Origin: Streptomyces albus subsp. chlorinus
GTDB lineage: Bacteria > Actinomycetota > Actinomycetes > Streptomycetales > Streptomycetaceae
Assembly: GCF_013302895.1 (NCBI RefSeq)
Contig: NZ_VJOK01000001.1
Span: forward strand, 5,669,109-5,718,039
Length of the DNA: 48,931 nt
Reading direction: 5' to 3'
The number at the start of each line of letters is the position of its first letter. The first letter of the stretch is position 1. The translations under genes and the position numbers were made by a program. Below are positions 9,135 through 17,239 of this stretch, one piece after another. The notes under the pieces were generated by a model, which was not told where the DNA came from, did no database searches, and saw nothing but the letters and a program-made list of their open reading frames with translations.

Positions 9135-9157
9135 TTGTCAGTGGCAGGCGCTAGCGT
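9135..9157 (+). promoter_or_regulatory. RecA-NDp/PafBC-type second promoter of recA
   Basis: TTGTCAGTGG (9135-9144), seven bases, then TAGCGT (9152-9157). This matches the LexA-independent DNA-damage promoter described for mycobacterial recA and activated by PafBC. It lies downstream of the SOS-controlled promoter and about 47 bases before the recA start. Confidence 0.8.
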
Positions 9158-9204
9158 CGTGAGACGTGAAGCGATCGACTCAAGCAAACAACCGGGTGGC
9201 ACCC

Positions 9205-10377
9205 ATGGCAGGAACCGACCGCGAGAAGGCGCTCGACGCCGCTCTCGCACAGATTGAACGGCAATTCGGCAAGGGCGCCGTGATGCGCATGGGCGAGCGG
9301 CCGAACGAGCCGGTCGAGGTCATCCCCACCGGGTCGACCGCTCTGGACGTGGCGCTCGGCGTCGGCGGGCTGCCCCGCGGCCGGGTGGTCGAGGTCTACG
9401 GCCCCGAATCCTCCGGTAAGACGACCCTGACCCTGCACGCGGTGGCCAACGCCCAGAAGGCGGGCGGCACGGTCGCCTTCGTGGACGCGGAACACGCGCT
9501 GGACCCCGAGTACGCCAAGCGCCTCGGTGTCGACACCGACGCGCTGATCCTCTCCCAGCCGGACAACGGCGAGCAGGCCCTCGAGATCACCGACATGCTG
9601 ATCCGCTCCGGCGCGCTCGACCTGATCATCATCGACTCGGTCGCCGCGCTGGTGCCCAGGGCCGAGATCGAGGGCGAGATGGGAGACTCCCATGTCGGCC
9701 TCCAGGCCCGGCTGATGAGCCAGGCGCTGCGGAAGATCGCCGGCGCGCTCAACCAGTCCAAGACCACCGCGATCTTCATCAACCAGCTCCGCGAGAAGGT
9801 CGGCGTGATGTTCGGCTCTCCGGAGACCACGACCGGTGGCCGCGCGCTGAAGTTCTACGCCTCGGTGCGGCTCGACATCCGCCGCATCGAGACCCTGAAG
9901 GACGGCACCGAGGCCGTCGGCAACCGCACCCGGGTCAAGGTCGTCAAGAACAAGGTCGCGCCGCCCTTCAAGCAGGCCGAGTTCGACATCCTCTACGGCA
10001 TGGGCATCAGCCGTGAGGGCGGCCTCATCGACATGGGCGTGGAGAACGGCTTCATCCGCAAGTCCGGCGCCTGGTACACCTACGAGGGCGACCAGCTGGG
10101 CCAGGGCAAGGAGAACGCCCGCAACTTCCTGCGGGACAACCCCGACCTCGCCAACGAGATCGAGAAGAAGATCAAGGAGAAGCTGGGCATCGGCGTCCAG
10201 CCCCAGGAGCCGACGAGCGAGCCCGGCCCGGACGCCGCGGAGAGCACCCCGGCGGTCGCCGCCGCGCCGGCCCCGGCGGACGGCGGCACGGAGCCGGCGG
10301 CCAAGTCCGTCCCCGCCCCGGCGAGCAAGGCGGCGAAGACGAGCAAGACGCCCAAGGCCGCCGCGGCCAAGAGCTAG
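9205..10377 (+). CDS. recA: Recombinase RecA
   Basis: RecA, the ATP-dependent strand-exchange protein and LexA co-protease. From ATG 9205 (MAGTDREKALDAALAQIERQFGKG) it has 390 residues. Walker A GPESSGKT lies at 66-73, Walker B LDLIIIDSV and the QALRKIAGALNQSKTTAIFINQLREK segment follow, and the core ends near residue 335. The last ~50 residues form an A/P/K-rich tail typical of Streptomyces RecA. An upstream in-frame start at 9166 would add 13 residues that family members lack. recX follows three bases after the stop, so they form an operon. Two damage-responsive promoter elements lie upstream. Confidence 0.99.
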   Translation: MAGTDREKALDAALAQIERQFGKGAVMRMGERPNEPVEVIPTGSTALDVALGVGGLPRGRVVEVYGPESSGKTTLTLHAVANAQKAGGTVAFVDAEHALDPEYAKRLGVDTDALILSQPDNGEQALEITDMLIRSGALDLIIIDSVAALVPRAEIEGEMGDSHVGLQARLMSQALRKIAGALNQSKTTAIFINQLREKVGVMFGSPETTTGGRALKFYASVRLDIRRIETLKDGTEAVGNRTRVKVVKNKVAPPFKQAEFDILYGMGISREGGLIDMGVENGFIRKSGAWYTYEGDQLGQGKENARNFLRDNPDLANEIEKKIKEKLGIGVQPQEPTSEPGPDAAESTPAVAAAPAPADGGTEPAAKSVPAPASKAAKTSKTPKAAAAKS

Positions 10378-10380
10378 TCC

Positions 10381-11031
10381 GTGACGCGGCGCAGCGAATG
10401 GCCGGAGTACCCGGCCTCCCAGGAGGGCGACGTCGCGCCGGCGCACGTCCGAAACAGCGGTGGTCCCGCCCCGTCGAGGGCCGGAGCGGGACCATCGCGT
10501 GCGGCGTCCGGGGGCGCCGAACCGCAGGATCCGGTGGAGCGGGCCAGAGCCATCTGCCTGCGGCTCCTCACCGGCACCCCCCGCACCCGGCAGCAGCTCG
10601 CGGACGCCCTCCGCAAGCGGGAGGTGCCCCAGGACGCGGCCGAGAAGGTGCTGGCCCGCTTCGAGGACGTCGGCCTCATCGACGACGCCGCGTTCGCCGC
10701 CGCCTGGGTGGAGTCCCGGCACCACAGCCGGGGCCTGGCCCGCAGGGCACTCGCCCGGGAACTGCGGACCAAGGGCGTGGACTCGGCGGTGATCGACGAG
10801 GCCATGGGCGGGCTCGACGCGGACCAGGAGGAGGAGACCGCCCGAGCACTGGTCGAGCGGAAGCTGCGCGCCACGCGGGGCCTCGACAGGGACAAGCGCC
10901 TCCGCCGCCTCGCCGGCATGCTGGCCCGCAAGGGCTACTCCGAGGGCCTGGCCCTCCGCGTGGTCCGGCGGGCCCTGGAAGAAGAGGGTGAGGACCCGGA
11001 AGTACTGGAGGAACACTTCCCGGGCCTTTGA
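10381..11031 (+). CDS. recX: RecA regulatory protein RecX
   Basis: RecX binds RecA filaments and modulates recombinase and co-protease activity. The 216-residue product starts at GTG 10381, three bases after the recA stop. An extended ~50-residue N-terminus is low in complexity. The RecX helical repeats start at DPVERARAICLRLLTGTPRTRQQLADALRKR and continue with VLARFEDVGLIDDAAFAAAWVESR and RRALARELRTKGV, the classical RecX signatures, then a third repeat to the end. A short GC hairpin follows the stop. Cotranscription with recA is expected. Confidence 0.96.
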   Translation: MTRRSEWPEYPASQEGDVAPAHVRNSGGPAPSRAGAGPSRAASGGAEPQDPVERARAICLRLLTGTPRTRQQLADALRKREVPQDAAEKVLARFEDVGLIDDAAFAAAWVESRHHSRGLARRALARELRTKGVDSAVIDEAMGGLDADQEEETARALVERKLRATRGLDRDKRLRRLAGMLARKGYSEGLALRVVRRALEEEGEDPEVLEEHFPGL

Positions 11032-11032
11032 C

Positions 11033-11047
11033 GGGAGGGCCCCTCCC
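11033..11047 (+). terminator. Possible terminator after recX
   Basis: GGGAGG and CCTCCC arms around a three-base loop start two bases after the recX stop. There is no T-run, as is common in Streptomyces. The stem is short, so the call is weak. Confidence 0.35.
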
Positions 11048-11171
11048 TCCCCGTCGGCCCGGCTGTCACCCGATGCTCCGCCTGAGCGGGTCGCCCGGGA
11101 CAACGGCCCGGCCATCCCTCCGACACTCCGCTTGGCGGGGTGCGGGGGTGCGGGGTGCGAACGAGGGGGCC

Positions 11172-13385
11172 TCAGCCGCCCGGGGTGGTCGGGCAGAGGC
11201 GGTGGGGTGTGGACTCGTTGTGGAGAGAGGCGTCCACGCAGCCGCCGGGCAGGCCGTGGTACGCCTTGGTGCCGAAGTTGGCCGTGACGGTCAGGACGCC
11301 GTCGCCGAAGACGGAGCGCTGCACGAGGTGGTCCTTGGTCAGCCGCCGGAACTCGGTCATCCGCTCGGTGGCCGCGGCCTTGTGCAGGGGGGCGAAGTAT
11401 TGCTGGAAGGCGGCCATTTCCTTGCTGGCCGTCCCCAGGTTCCCGTCACCCAGAACGAAGTTGAGCGGTGTGTTGGTGAGGACGGCCTCCAGCGCCCGGT
11501 CCCTCTTCTGGGCGGGGAACTTGTCGTACGGCATTTCCCAGCGGTCGGTGCTGATCAGGGAGTCGTGGAGTGCGGTCTGGTACAGCGGGACGCGGTGGGC
11601 GGGGTCGAACAGGGATTTCGCCAGCGCGGCGGGCAGCTTGGCGGGCTTGAAGAAGAAGCCGGGTGCGCCCTGCGGACTGTAGGAGCCCCATTCCTTGGTC
11701 TTCTGGAAGGGCCAGAGGGTGTCGTTGACGGGGGTGCGGGCGCCGTGGGTGAAGGCGAGCGCCGGTGCGGACCAGGAGACGGCGGATTCCGATCCGAGGA
11801 CGAGGCCGTCCCTTCCGGCGAGGGTGCGCATGCGCCGCAACCGGTTGGCCCGGTCCTGCTTCTTGGTCATCGGATGGCTCTTCGAGAAGTCGCTGAACAG
11901 TTCGCCCGCCGCGTCGACGTCCAGGAACAGGCTGTCGGCGCCGTTCCGGGTCATCCTCTTGTTGTGCCGGGCGAGGTGGTGCTCTGTGGGTTCCGATCTG
12001 GCGAAGGCCTCCGAGCTGAGGTAGCAGCCGCGCCCGCCGAAGCCCTTCTTGGTCTCGCCCTTCCAGGTGCGCACGCAGTAGTCGGGGTAGACGGTGCCGG
12101 GCCACTTCGCGACCGGGGTGTCCGCGCTCCGGGGGTCCTGGCCGTTGCTGTAGGTGTCGTAGGGACCGACGAGATAGCCCTGCTTCTCGGCTGTCGCCAC
12201 CGCCTTCCTGGTCATGGGGTGCCCGTCGGCGTCGTAGCCGAGCCACAGCCGGGTGTTGCCCTGTTTGCGCAGCGTCCGCACGGCCTTCGCGCTGCGCGCC
12301 TCGCCCCACAGATACGCGTGCTGGGCGCCGAGCAGCTTCCCGATCCGGGGGTTGCGGGCGATCTTCTGCCGGAGAGTGCGCAGTTCGCCGTGGTCGCGCA
12401 GCCAGCGACGGTAGTCGGCGGCAGGTGCGATAGGGGAGGCCGAGGTGAGGGAGAAGGTGACGGTGTAGGCGAGGGTCTTCTCCCGCCGGGAGAATTCGTG
12501 CCGGGCCGTCGCGTTCAGTTTCCCCCGCGTGGAAGCGAAGGAGAGGGAGGTGCCGACGCTCTCGGGAACGAGGTAGCTGACGCCGTGGCCGCCCGTCGAG
12601 TAGCCCCACAGTGGGAGGGTGAGGGAGCCGGTGGCCAGGTCGGCCTCCGTCCCCGCGAGGCCGGCCTTCGGGGAGTTCCAGAAGGCGTCCGTGACGGGGA
12701 CGGAGAGTCCCTCACCGCGCGGCACCTGCAGCGCGGCGTCCTTCGCGCCGGTGTGCGGACCCTTGCCGGTGACCGGCCAGGCGAGGGCGCCGTCCTGCGT
12801 GGCGCGCACCGTCATCCGCAGCCTTCCGTGCTCGGAGGCGGCGGTGACCTTCAGGCCCTTGGCGGGGTACGACCAGGTGGCGCGGGAGCCGTCCACCTCG
12901 ACCGCGCTCGGCGCGCCCAGGTCGTCGTCCGCGGCGTCGGAGACGGGGACGGTGCCGCCGCCGTCCGTGTGCCCCGCCACCCGGAGGGACGCGGTGTCGA
13001 CCGTGGCCGTGCCGCCCGCGACATCGAACTCGACGTGTCCGCCGTGTGCCCGGGGCGGCCCGGCCGGTGCGTTCTCCTCACCGGGGCCGGCGAAGGCGGC
13101 GTACCCGGCCGAGGCGGTCGTCGCCGTGACGGCGAGCGCGGCGGCGATGCCCAGAACGCGGTTGCGGCGTCTGCGCGCGGCGCCGGTGGTGTCCCGGTGC
13201 CCCTGACGCCGGTGCGTGTGCCGACTCGTCCTGCCGGAGGGCTGCCAGCTCGTCCCGCCGCCGGAGGGCTGCTGGCTCGTCCCGTCCGGGAGCTGCTGGC
13301 TCGTGCTGTCCGGAGGCTGCTGGTTGGCCTCGCCGGGGGCCTGGTGGCTGCTGGTCCCGCTGGGGGAGCTGTCCGGTTGTTCCAT
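11172..13385 (-). CDS. Membrane-anchored glycoside-hydrolase-like protein (GH101-like barrel)
   Basis: Protein of 737 residues. Residues 1-60 are rich in Q, P, S and G with loosely repeated TSxQxPxG units; 60-76 are basic; 77-98 form one hydrophobic segment. The rest should lie outside the cell as an anchored or secreted enzyme. A beta-rich domain (about 110-315) precedes a probable TIM barrel with DSLFLDVDAAGELFSDF near 484-500 and GLVLGSESAVSW near 527-538. Asp489 or Asp491 and Glu533 are placed like the nucleophile and acid/base of GH101-type hydrolases. The substrate is not readable from sequence. ATG 13385 gives a normal N-terminus. It follows the monooxygenase gene on the same strand after 126 bases. 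Confidence 0.7.
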   Translation of the reverse strand: MEQPDSSPSGTSSHQAPGEANQQPPDSTSQQLPDGTSQQPSGGGTSWQPSGRTSRHTHRRQGHRDTTGAARRRRNRVLGIAAALAVTATTASAGYAAFAGPGEENAPAGPPRAHGGHVEFDVAGGTATVDTASLRVAGHTDGGGTVPVSDAADDDLGAPSAVEVDGSRATWSYPAKGLKVTAASEHGRLRMTVRATQDGALAWPVTGKGPHTGAKDAALQVPRGEGLSVPVTDAFWNSPKAGLAGTEADLATGSLTLPLWGYSTGGHGVSYLVPESVGTSLSFASTRGKLNATARHEFSRREKTLAYTVTFSLTSASPIAPAADYRRWLRDHGELRTLRQKIARNPRIGKLLGAQHAYLWGEARSAKAVRTLRKQGNTRLWLGYDADGHPMTRKAVATAEKQGYLVGPYDTYSNGQDPRSADTPVAKWPGTVYPDYCVRTWKGETKKGFGGRGCYLSSEAFARSEPTEHHLARHNKRMTRNGADSLFLDVDAAGELFSDFSKSHPMTKKQDRANRLRRMRTLAGRDGLVLGSESAVSWSAPALAFTHGARTPVNDTLWPFQKTKEWGSYSPQGAPGFFFKPAKLPAALAKSLFDPAHRVPLYQTALHDSLISTDRWEMPYDKFPAQKRDRALEAVLTNTPLNFVLGDGNLGTASKEMAAFQQYFAPLHKAAATERMTEFRRLTKDHLVQRSVFGDGVLTVTANFGTKAYHGLPGGCVDASLHNESTPHRLCPTTPGG

Positions 13386-13511
13386 GGGGTGTGAGTATGT
13401 GCCGCACGGGTAAGAGCTTTTTAAGAGCCGCTTCGTGAGGACTCCGCCGGGTGCCGGAGAGCAGCCGGAGAGCCCGGCGGCGCGCGGGAACAACGGTGCG
13501 GGGTGCGACCT

Positions 13512-15344
13512 TCACGACGCGGCGGCCGGCGGTCCGTCCGGGGATTCGTCCCGTTCGCCATCCCGGACCCGCCCCCGGTCGCTGGCCTCGATCTCGCCCG
13601 CCGCTCCTCCGCGTATCGCCTGCGCCCATGTGCGCAGCGCGTCGGCCCGGCTGCCCGGAAGTGCCGCTGCCAGATGACCGTCGGCGCGGACCACCAGCAG
13701 TGTGTGCGCTGCCGCGCCAGGATAGTTCTCGGCGACCAGCAGTGTGGCCCGCAGCGGGAGGGCCCCCACGAGCGCCACGAGTTCGGGCATCATGCCCGCC
13801 GACAGCCAGTGGCGGCTGTCCCACACCCCGGTGCCGGGCGCCACCAGCACCACCAGCAGTTCGCCGCCGGGGCCACCGAGCCAGTCGCGGAGCTTCCCCT
13901 TCGCGCCGTCCGCCGCGGTGACCGCCACGTCCTCCACCGGGGCGCCGGGCGCCGTCCCCACCGGCACCTGGGTAACGGCTCCGCGTGGCGGGGTCAGCGG
14001 GGTACGGGTGTAGGAGGCGGGGGCACCGAGGGTGCCCTGTCCCAGGTGCCCGTCGGTCAGCAGCCCGAGGTGGGCGCGCGCTCCTCCGCCGGGCAGCAGT
14101 GCGCGCAGTCCGCCGCCGCGCCGTACGACGGTCAGTGCCTGGTCGACGGCGCGCAGCCGGGCGGTGAGGGCGCCGCGCCGTTCCGTCTCGTAGCTGTCCA
14201 GCAGGGTCTCGGCCGCCCTGTCGTGGCCGTGGTGCCAGGCGAGGGCGAGCTTCCAGGCGAGGTTGGCGACGTCGCGCAGGCCCTCGTCGACGGACTGTAT
14301 GCCCAGCGCCCCGGTCAGGTGTGCGGCGTCCCCGGCCAGGAAGGCGCGGTCCACGCGCCAGTGCCGCGCGAGCCGCTGGTGTGCGGTGTGCACGCCGGTG
14401 TCCACCAGTTCGTACGGCCCGATGCCGCCGGCCTCGCCGCCGCCTGGGCCGTCCGGGCGGCCGGTACCGGCCGGGGCGCCGTCGGTGGTGCGTGCCCGGC
14501 CACCGGCCCGCGCGCTGTCAACAGCGCGTGCTCGGCCACCGTTCCGCGCGCCGGCGGCTGCCCCGGGCTCCTTGAGGGACTCCTCCGACCAGACCGCGAG
14601 CGTGTCGGCGACGCGCTCCAGCATCTCCTCGGGCGTCACCAGGTCGCCGCGCGGGGCCAGCAGCCAGTCGAGCCGCCACAGGCCCCCGGCGAGCGGCCGG
14701 GCGGTCACCTCGCCCGGCGTACCGCCAGGGTCCCGGTGCAGCAGTGCGCCGCCCACGCTTCCCGGCTCCCACACACCGTCCGCGCCCCGTGCGCCCTCCT
14801 CCCAGGGCAGCCGTACGCGCAGCGTGGCGACCGCGTGCCGTTCGACCGCCGTACGTCCCGGGAAGCGCACCCCGAGGAGTTTGCGGACCATCGAGCGTGC
14901 CCCGTCGCAGCCGACGGCGTAGCTGCCGCGCCACCAGGAGCCGGAGGGGCCCCGGGTGTGCGCGGTCACGCCGCGGGGGTCCTGTTCCAGCAGATCGACG
15001 GGGCTGCCGGGGACGATACGGGCGAGCTTCTCGTCCGCCAGGGCGGCCCGCAGCGCGTGCTCCAGGGCGTGCTGTTCGACGTGCAGCGGGGCGTGCTCGG
15101 GCGCCAGGGCGATCTCCTCGACGGTCTGGGAACGCCGTCGGGTGCGCCAGGAGCGCCAGCGCAGGCCGGGCAGCGGGGGCAGCGCGGCGGCGGTGTCCGG
15201 ACGCAGGACGCAGGTGCGGGCGGCGCGGGGCTGCGGGCGGCCGTCGGTGGCGTCCAGCACGAGCGAGGGGACCTCGTGCCTGGCCAGGGCGAGGGAGAGA
15301 GCCAGTCCGACGGGGCCTGCCCCGACGACGATCACCGGGTCCAC
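13512..15344 (-). CDS. FAD-dependent aromatic-type monooxygenase
   Basis: Flavoprotein hydroxylase of the PHBH/PheA (FAD_binding_3) family, 610 residues. GAGPVG at 8-13 is the dinucleotide-binding turn, CDGARS at 146-151 the DG motif, and GDAAHLTG at 338-345 the second FAD-ribityl motif, followed by a thioredoxin-like C-terminal domain as in phenol hydroxylases. Residues ~259-308 are a low-complexity insertion (repeated GGRAR) just before the GDAAH strand. GTG 15344 is used. Upstream lie a TTGACG -35 and an overlapping 16-bp inverted repeat (15449-15464), so the gene is probably repressed until a small molecule is present. Such enzymes belong to aromatic catabolism or polyketide tailoring; the substrate is unknown. 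Confidence 0.87.
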   Translation of the reverse strand: MDPVIVVGAGPVGLALSLALARHEVPSLVLDATDGRPQPRAARTCVLRPDTAAALPPLPGLRWRSWRTRRRSQTVEEIALAPEHAPLHVEQHALEHALRAALADEKLARIVPGSPVDLLEQDPRGVTAHTRGPSGSWWRGSYAVGCDGARSMVRKLLGVRFPGRTAVERHAVATLRVRLPWEEGARGADGVWEPGSVGGALLHRDPGGTPGEVTARPLAGGLWRLDWLLAPRGDLVTPEEMLERVADTLAVWSEESLKEPGAAAGARNGGRARAVDSARAGGRARTTDGAPAGTGRPDGPGGGEAGGIGPYELVDTGVHTAHQRLARHWRVDRAFLAGDAAHLTGALGIQSVDEGLRDVANLAWKLALAWHHGHDRAAETLLDSYETERRGALTARLRAVDQALTVVRRGGGLRALLPGGGARAHLGLLTDGHLGQGTLGAPASYTRTPLTPPRGAVTQVPVGTAPGAPVEDVAVTAADGAKGKLRDWLGGPGGELLVVLVAPGTGVWDSRHWLSAGMMPELVALVGALPLRATLLVAENYPGAAAHTLLVVRADGHLAAALPGSRADALRTWAQAIRGGAAGEIEASDRGRVRDGERDESPDGPPAAAS

Positions 15345-15448
15345 AGCGCGAAGACCTCACACCCCTGGTGGTGCTGACGGGGGCCGGGTTTCTCTGGGGG
15401 TGGAGCCTGGTGCACGATCACGCTGGTATGCAACCCAGTGCCTGAGCA

Positions 15449-15464
15449 GGCGTCAAGTGACGCC
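15449..15464. promoter_or_regulatory. Inverted-repeat operator over the monooxygenase -35
   Basis: GGCGTCAAGTGACGCC has perfect 7-base arms around a 2-base centre. On the minus strand it contains TTGACG (15456-15451), a good -35, with TGCATA about 18 bases downstream as a possible -10 for the monooxygenase gene. The arrangement fits a TetR- or MarR-type repressor site; no such regulator is encoded next to it. Confidence 0.5.
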
Positions 15465-15487
15465 GCCCGGGAGCACGGTGCACGGGG

Positions 15488-15529
15488 GGCACAAAGGCGG
15501 CGGCCGTCGACGGCCGCCGCCTTTGTGCC
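15488..15529. terminator. Perfect 42-bp palindrome, terminator of the glu operon
   Basis: Both 21-base arms are fully complementary (GGCACAAAGGCGGCGGCCGTC and its exact complement) with no unpaired centre. It starts 36 bases after the gluD stop on the minus strand and lies before the monooxygenase promoter. It probably ends gluABCD transcription; it lacks a T-run. A cruciform or protein-binding role is also possible. Confidence 0.75.
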
Positions 15530-15565
15530 AGCCTGTCGGTGCGGAGCCGACAGGATCTGTCCGAG

Positions 15566-16483
15566 TCAGTCCTTGCGGACGTCCCCCGTGCCCGGGTTGG
15601 GGACCGGCGCGAGGTCGGTGCTCCCGGACGGGGCGACCTCGGTGAGTTCCTTGGCCCCCGCGGCCGGGGTGATGGCCGTCTTCGACCTGCTGCTGCGCCG
15701 CTCGATGAACTTGGCCAGCCAGGCCAGGGCGAGACACAGAGCGATGTAGATGGCGCCGAAGACGGTGACCGTCTGGACGGTCGGGTAGACGCCGCCCACC
15801 GGCGTGTTGTTGGCGATCAGCCGGGCCGAGTACAGCAGCTCCGGGTAGAGGATCATGAAGCCGAGGGAGGTGTCCTTCAGCGTCACGACCAACTGGCTGA
15901 TGATCGTCGGCAGCATGGAGCGTACGGCCTGCGGGAAGAGGATCGACGCGGTCACCTGCGTCTTCCGCAGCCCGAGCGCGTAGGCCGCCTCCACCTGCCC
16001 CTTGGGCACCGCGTTGACGCCGGCGCGCAGCACCTCGGCCTGGACGCAGCCGTTGTAGATGGTCAGGCCGAGCACCAGCGCCCACATGGGGGTCATGTCC
16101 CCGACGATGCCGACCCACAGCGCGAAGATCGTGATGAGGAGCGGGATCGACCGGAACAGGTCGATGAAGACGATGGCGACCCAGCGCACCGGCGCGTGGT
16201 CCGAGAGCCGGGCCACGCACAGCACCACGGCGAACACCAGCGAGAAGACGCCCGCCAGGGCGAACACCTTCAGCGTGGAGAGCAGGGCGTCGAGGATGTT
16301 CTCCCGGATGCCCGCGTAGTTGAAGATGTCCCACAGTTCGCCGGCGAACTGCCCCTTGTCGTACAAGCGGTAGCAGACCCAGGCGACGAGGCCCAGCAGA
16401 GCGATGCTGCCGATGACGGAGTAGAGGGTGTTGCGGACGCGGGCCTTGGGGCCGGGCGCGTCGAACAGGACGCTCGCGCTCAT
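15566..16483 (-). CDS. gluD: Glutamate-type ABC transporter permease GluD
   Basis: Second permease of a polar amino acid importer (HisM/GluD family). The 305-residue product starts at ATG 16483, overlapping the gluC stop by four bases (ATGA), so translation is coupled. It has about five membrane segments (VIGSIALLGLVAWVCYRLY at the N-terminus) and the EAA loop AEVLRAGVNAVPKGQVEAAYALGLRKTQ that contacts the ATPase. The C-terminus is a polar tail. It is the last gene of the operon; a perfect palindrome follows. Confidence 0.95.
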   Translation of the reverse strand: MSASVLFDAPGPKARVRNTLYSVIGSIALLGLVAWVCYRLYDKGQFAGELWDIFNYAGIRENILDALLSTLKVFALAGVFSLVFAVVLCVARLSDHAPVRWVAIVFIDLFRSIPLLITIFALWVGIVGDMTPMWALVLGLTIYNGCVQAEVLRAGVNAVPKGQVEAAYALGLRKTQVTASILFPQAVRSMLPTIISQLVVTLKDTSLGFMILYPELLYSARLIANNTPVGGVYPTVQTVTVFGAIYIALCLALAWLAKFIERRSSRSKTAITPAAGAKELTEVAPSGSTDLAPVPNPGTGDVRKD

Positions 16484-17127
16484 CGGGCGACCTCCAGACG
16501 GTTCTCCAGCAGCCGGAAGAGGCCGTTGATGGCGTACGTGATGACCAGGTAGCCGACGGTGATCCAGATGAAGATGACGGCGATGTCGTAGCCGTCGTTG
16601 CTGAGCGTCTTCGAGACGTTGAACAGGTCGACGTTGTCGAAGGCCCCGGCGATCGCGGTGTTCTTCGTCAGCGCGATGAAGATGCTGCTCAGCGGCGGCA
16701 CGACCGTGCGCGTCGCCTGAGGGAGCACCACGATGCGCATGGTCTGCGTGAAGGTCATGCCGATGGCGCGGGCGGCCTCGGCCTGGCCCATCGGCACGGT
16801 GTTGATGCCGGAGCGGACGGCTTCGGCGACGAAGGCCGAGGTGTAGAAGCCGCAGGCGCACACGGCCAGCACGAAGGAGTTGACGCCGGGGAAGAGCACC
16901 TTGGGCACCACGAAGAACGCCACCAGGAAGAGCAGCGTCAGCGGGGTGTTCCGCAGTACCGTCACCCACAGCGTGCCGAAGATGCGCAGCGGGGGCACGG
17001 GGGAGACCCTGAACCCGGCTATCACGAGGCCGAGCACGACGGCGAGCAGGCCGCTGACGACGGTCAGCTCCAGCGTGCCGAGGAATCCCTCGCGGAACAG
17101 CGCCAGGTTGTCGAGCAGTACGTTCAT
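16480..17127 (-). CDS. gluC: Glutamate-type ABC transporter permease GluC
   Basis: First permease of the importer, 215 residues from ATG 17127 (MNVLLDNLALFREGFLGTLE), preceded by a GGAG ribosome-binding sequence. About five hydrophobic segments are present, with the EAA loop AEAVRSGINTVPMGQAEAARAIGMTFTQ. In-frame sequence upstream to 17379 is the hairpin region and not coding. The gap of 112 bases to gluB holds a strong stem-loop, which suggests lower expression than the binding protein. It pairs with GluD in the membrane. Confidence 0.95.
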   Translation of the reverse strand: MNVLLDNLALFREGFLGTLELTVVSGLLAVVLGLVIAGFRVSPVPPLRIFGTLWVTVLRNTPLTLLFLVAFFVVPKVLFPGVNSFVLAVCACGFYTSAFVAEAVRSGINTVPMGQAEAARAIGMTFTQTMRIVVLPQATRTVVPPLSSIFIALTKNTAIAGAFDNVDLFNVSKTLSNDGYDIAVIFIWITVGYLVITYAINGLFRLLENRLEVAR

Positions 17128-17189
17128 GAATTCTCCGCGAGGAGTCGCGTAGGAGCGGCGGGAGGCGTAAGGCGGCATGGCCGCACGGG

Positions 17190-17232
17190 CGCGCCCCGCC
17201 CCGCATGGCGCTGACGCCGGGGGCGGGGCGCG
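17190..17232 (-). promoter_or_regulatory. Intercistronic stem-loop between gluB and gluC
   Basis: A 13-bp GC stem (left arm from 17190, right arm ending 17232) encloses 17 bases that can form a small inner GGCG/CGCC hairpin. It starts 7 bases after the gluB stop. Such elements after binding-protein genes protect the upstream message or attenuate read-through, keeping the binding protein in excess over permeases. Confidence 0.65.
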
Positions 17233-17239
17233 GGGAGCG

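Noticed and set aside
11028..13394. 788-codon plus-strand frame opposite the glycoside-hydrolase-like gene
   Set aside because: No domain or ribosome-binding site; it is V/G/R-rich antisense sequence. The minus frame has signal anchor and enzyme motifs.
13503..15377. 624-codon plus-strand frame opposite the monooxygenase
   Set aside because: Antisense artefact; all FAD motifs are on the minus strand.
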